Of a stretch of DNA of 7,477 nt, positions 6,901 to 7,477 are shown in pieces. The position numbers and the translations under genes were made by a program. The DNA is taken from NCBI GenBank assembly GCA_003455235.1, contig DMRT01000218.1, positions 1 through 7,477 of the forward strand. The letters run 5' to 3'. How positions within the stretch are numbered: position 1 is the first letter of the stretch; every line of letters starts with the position of its first letter. The stretch is from Chitinophagaceae bacterium (GTDB taxonomy: Bacteria > Bacteroidota > Bacteroidia > Chitinophagales > Chitinophagaceae). The notes under the pieces were generated by a model that was given only the letters and a program-made list of their open reading frames with translations, was not told the DNA's origin and did no database searches.

Positions 6901-7477
6901 TTCCCTTGTGATCGAGGAAGATGTATTTTTCAGAAAGCGACATGCCCGAATATCCGTTCACACGTGCCGGGGCATAGGTAAAGAAATTACCCACGGTACA
7001 ACCACTCACATGCATGAATGGATACTTGCCATTGTTCTGGTAATTTTCGGGATAGTTGAGGTTAATGGCCAGTTCGTTGGCAGATGAGTGGCCGAAATAC
7101 TTTACATAACTCAACCCTTCCTGAAACAGTTCAGCAATGCGCTGGCTCTGCTGCTGTTCAATGGCAGATACCGATGTTTTGGCAAAGGTTTCCACGTGGG
7201 CGCCAAAGAATGTGTCCTGTGCAATGGCTTTATACCCGTTCATATAAATAAGAAAGTCGGCGTTCTCGGTACTGTCGCTTCCGCCGATGGTATGCAGCAT
7301 ATTTTTCATCCAGCCTTTACTGGCAATGGTTTGGCTGGTGGACTGCTGAACCTGTTCGTACTGTTTCATTTTGTCGAGATAGATACCCACTTCATTTCCG
7401 TTAATAGCACCGAGGCGGCCGATGGGAACCAGCGGAACATTGGTGCCCGGCAAGCAGCTTAACAGTACATCCGATGC
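3959..7477 (-). CDS. porU2: C25 (gingipain-family) cysteine peptidase-like protein, putative T9SS sortase PorU2, N-terminus off-window
   Basis: Seen: 1172 residues from the window edge to TAA at 3961-3959. The frame is open through the edge (edge codons read ASDVLLSC), so the real start is outside and the TTG at 7453 is not a start. Numbering from the edge, residues 1-270 are the back half of a C25 domain: VPIGRLGA (17-24), candidate catalytic His130 in YFGHSSANE, Cys160 in HVSGCTVGNFF, and the closing LHGDPALKI. Then come a CARDB-like domain (about 276-386, ending IDELSETNN), an Fn3-like segment with VYYWRTS (about 420-491), a long weakly recognisable part containing SSGTVTSPLLGPA, a second CARDB-like domain (about 818-928), an Ig-like part, and a FlgD-like/T9SS sorting domain (1058-1172). 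Known: C25 includes gingipains and PorU, the T9SS sortase that removes C-terminal signals at the cell surface. PorU2 is a putative paralogue name for large C25 proteins of this architecture. Function is inferred; a secreted C25 protease is the alternative. An intrinsic terminator follows. Confidence 0.85.
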   Translation of the reverse strand, partial: ASDVLLSCLPGTNVPLVPIGRLGAINGNEVGIYLDKMKQYEQVQQSTSQTIASKGWMKNMLHTIGGSDSTENADFLIYMNGYKAIAQDTFFGAHVETFAKTSVSAIEQQQSQRIAELFQEGLSYVKYFGHSSANELAINLNYPENYQNNGKYPFMHVSGCTVGNFFTYAPARVNGYSGMSLSEKYIFLDHKGSIGFLGSTHFGIAPFLNYYNTSLYSDFCRNMYGNTIGNQIKNTLQTLGGNPGSLDFYTRIHLEEVNLHGDPALKINAHAKPDYVIEDQLVKFTPNIITVGDLNFKLDVKHMNIGRGVRDSMRVTIKQKLPNDTIRVLYDKLIPATMYMDSVSLTVPINPITDKGLNKLIVTLDVDGRIDELSETNNTLTKDFYIFEDELRPISPYNYSIINQQNITFYASTANPLSGQRQYVMEIDTTEAFNSAFKKSYTINGIGGVIQFNASNITFTDSTVYYWRTSTVPSSGNYIWNTSSFIYLQNSTTGFSQSHYFQHLKSGIVNMNLQTGRKWEFNKYTVGVKIKNGVFPTAARNAPDFAVEIDGANDIQSVCGISAIIFNVFSPFDMKPWRNVYPGTGLYGSDDVCGSERQWNFQYNLLSLSKRQAAVAFLDMIPNGYYVTVRNTSGVDPVTNTYADDWKNDDPVNNNTLYHRLKNAGFTTIDSFNRPRCFNFIYKKADNSFIPVYAFSEGIYDKLVIDAVCPVSKSSGTVTSPLLGPARSWSRFQWKGARDEAGAGDSVYFKVIGVTAAGVETDLMTVDSTSKDIDISAINAAQYPYLRLQMYNQDTIQGTPYQLNYWRLRGQYIPEGAVAPNISFSMKDSADQGEMVDFKLAFKNISQTAFSDSMQFNFVITDRNNAPHPVTLPKGKVLISGDTLMMNYRIDTKNYPGANTIFAEVNPNNAQLEQYHFNNILFKDLYVRPDNYNPLLDVTFDGVHILNEDIVSAKPHILVNLKDESRFMALSDTALLKVQVKYPDGTLRTFHFGPDTMRFTPANLSSGNNTAVIDFMPYFPEEGYYELIVSGKDVVGNKAGAIDYHIKFHVINKAMISNMLNYPNPFTTSTAFVFTITGSEVPQNIRIQILTITGKVVREITKDELGPLHVGPNITEFKWDGTDMYGAKLANGVYLYRVLTNLNGKSLDKYRGEDENTDKFFNKGYGKMVLIR
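3962..4306 (-). other. C-terminal FlgD-like / T9SS type A sorting domain of the C25 protein
   Basis: The last 115 residues start at MLNYPNPF and include IRIQILTITGKVVREI, WDGTDMYGAKLANGVYLYRV and the end GYGKMVLIR. NYPNPF, the ITGK turn, LANGVYLYR and a basic C-terminal tail are the known hallmarks of T9SS type A C-terminal signals and of FlgD-like Ig domains. About 25 extra residues between YLYRV and GYGKM (with an acidic GEDENTD patch) make the end longer than a standard sorting domain; this resembles PorU2-type proteins. Export through T9SS and retention at the outer surface are inferred. Confidence 0.75.
6668..7477 (-). other. C25 peptidase domain, C-terminal part, with His/Cys dyad
   Basis: This is the catalytic portion of the large C25 protein. 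The candidate catalytic His is encoded at 7088-7090 (GHSS context) and the candidate Cys at 6998-7000 (SGCTVGNFF context), 30 residues apart. Gingipain R has its His and Cys 33 residues apart, in GHGS and ACVNG contexts. The domain ends at LHGDPALKI, matching the family's usual GDP closing motif. Both dyad residues are present, so the domain could be active. The front half of the domain lies off-window. Confidence 0.8.

Noticed and set aside
5501..7462. Plus-strand frames of 107-153 codons in the right half
   Set aside because: They are antisense to the C25 and CARDB-like coding region and lack motifs. They explain nothing that the minus-strand gene does not.

Overview
The window looks like an ordinary stretch of a Bacteroidota chromosome, most likely Chitinophagia/Chitinophagaceae-like. 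The evidence is a C25-family protein with a type IX secretion (T9SS) sorting domain, a Bacteroidota-type TAnnTTTG promoter box, little use of Shine-Dalgarno sequences, and an HscA-type Hsp70 of the Bacteroidota form. The genus is inferred only from protein flavour. Genes fill almost the whole window: the largest gap is 75 bp (3884-3958) and no gene-free stretch exceeds 300 bp. I see no RNA gene, mobile element, CRISPR array or attachment site.

Layout, left to right. (1) Positions 3-887, plus strand: an SGNH/GDSL-type hydrolase, probably missing its N-terminus at the left edge. (2) Positions 858-2018, minus strand: a polytopic membrane protein resembling GT-C (family 39-like) glycosyltransferases, whose 3' end overlaps that of gene 1 tail to tail by 30 bp. 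(3) Positions 2042-3883, minus strand: hscA, the specialised Hsp70 of iron-sulfur cluster assembly. (4) Positions 3884-3958: a compact regulatory gap with a strong intrinsic terminator for the upstream gene and a promoter box for hscA. (5) Positions 3959-7477, minus strand: the C-terminal 1172 residues of a very large gingipain-family (C25) protein of the PorU2 type, continuing past the right edge.

On the minus strand the order of transcription is porU2-like, terminator, hscA promoter, hscA, membrane glycosyltransferase-like gene. The last two are 23 bp apart and probably share a transcript, although no functional link is obvious. The SGNH hydrolase and the GT-C-like protein could both belong to surface-glycan metabolism, but they are transcribed towards each other. 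The porU2-like gene belongs to T9SS export and cell-surface maturation. I found no clearly new system. The points most worth a second look are the PorU2-like protein, the nested terminator/promoter before hscA with its very short leader, and the convergent gene overlap.
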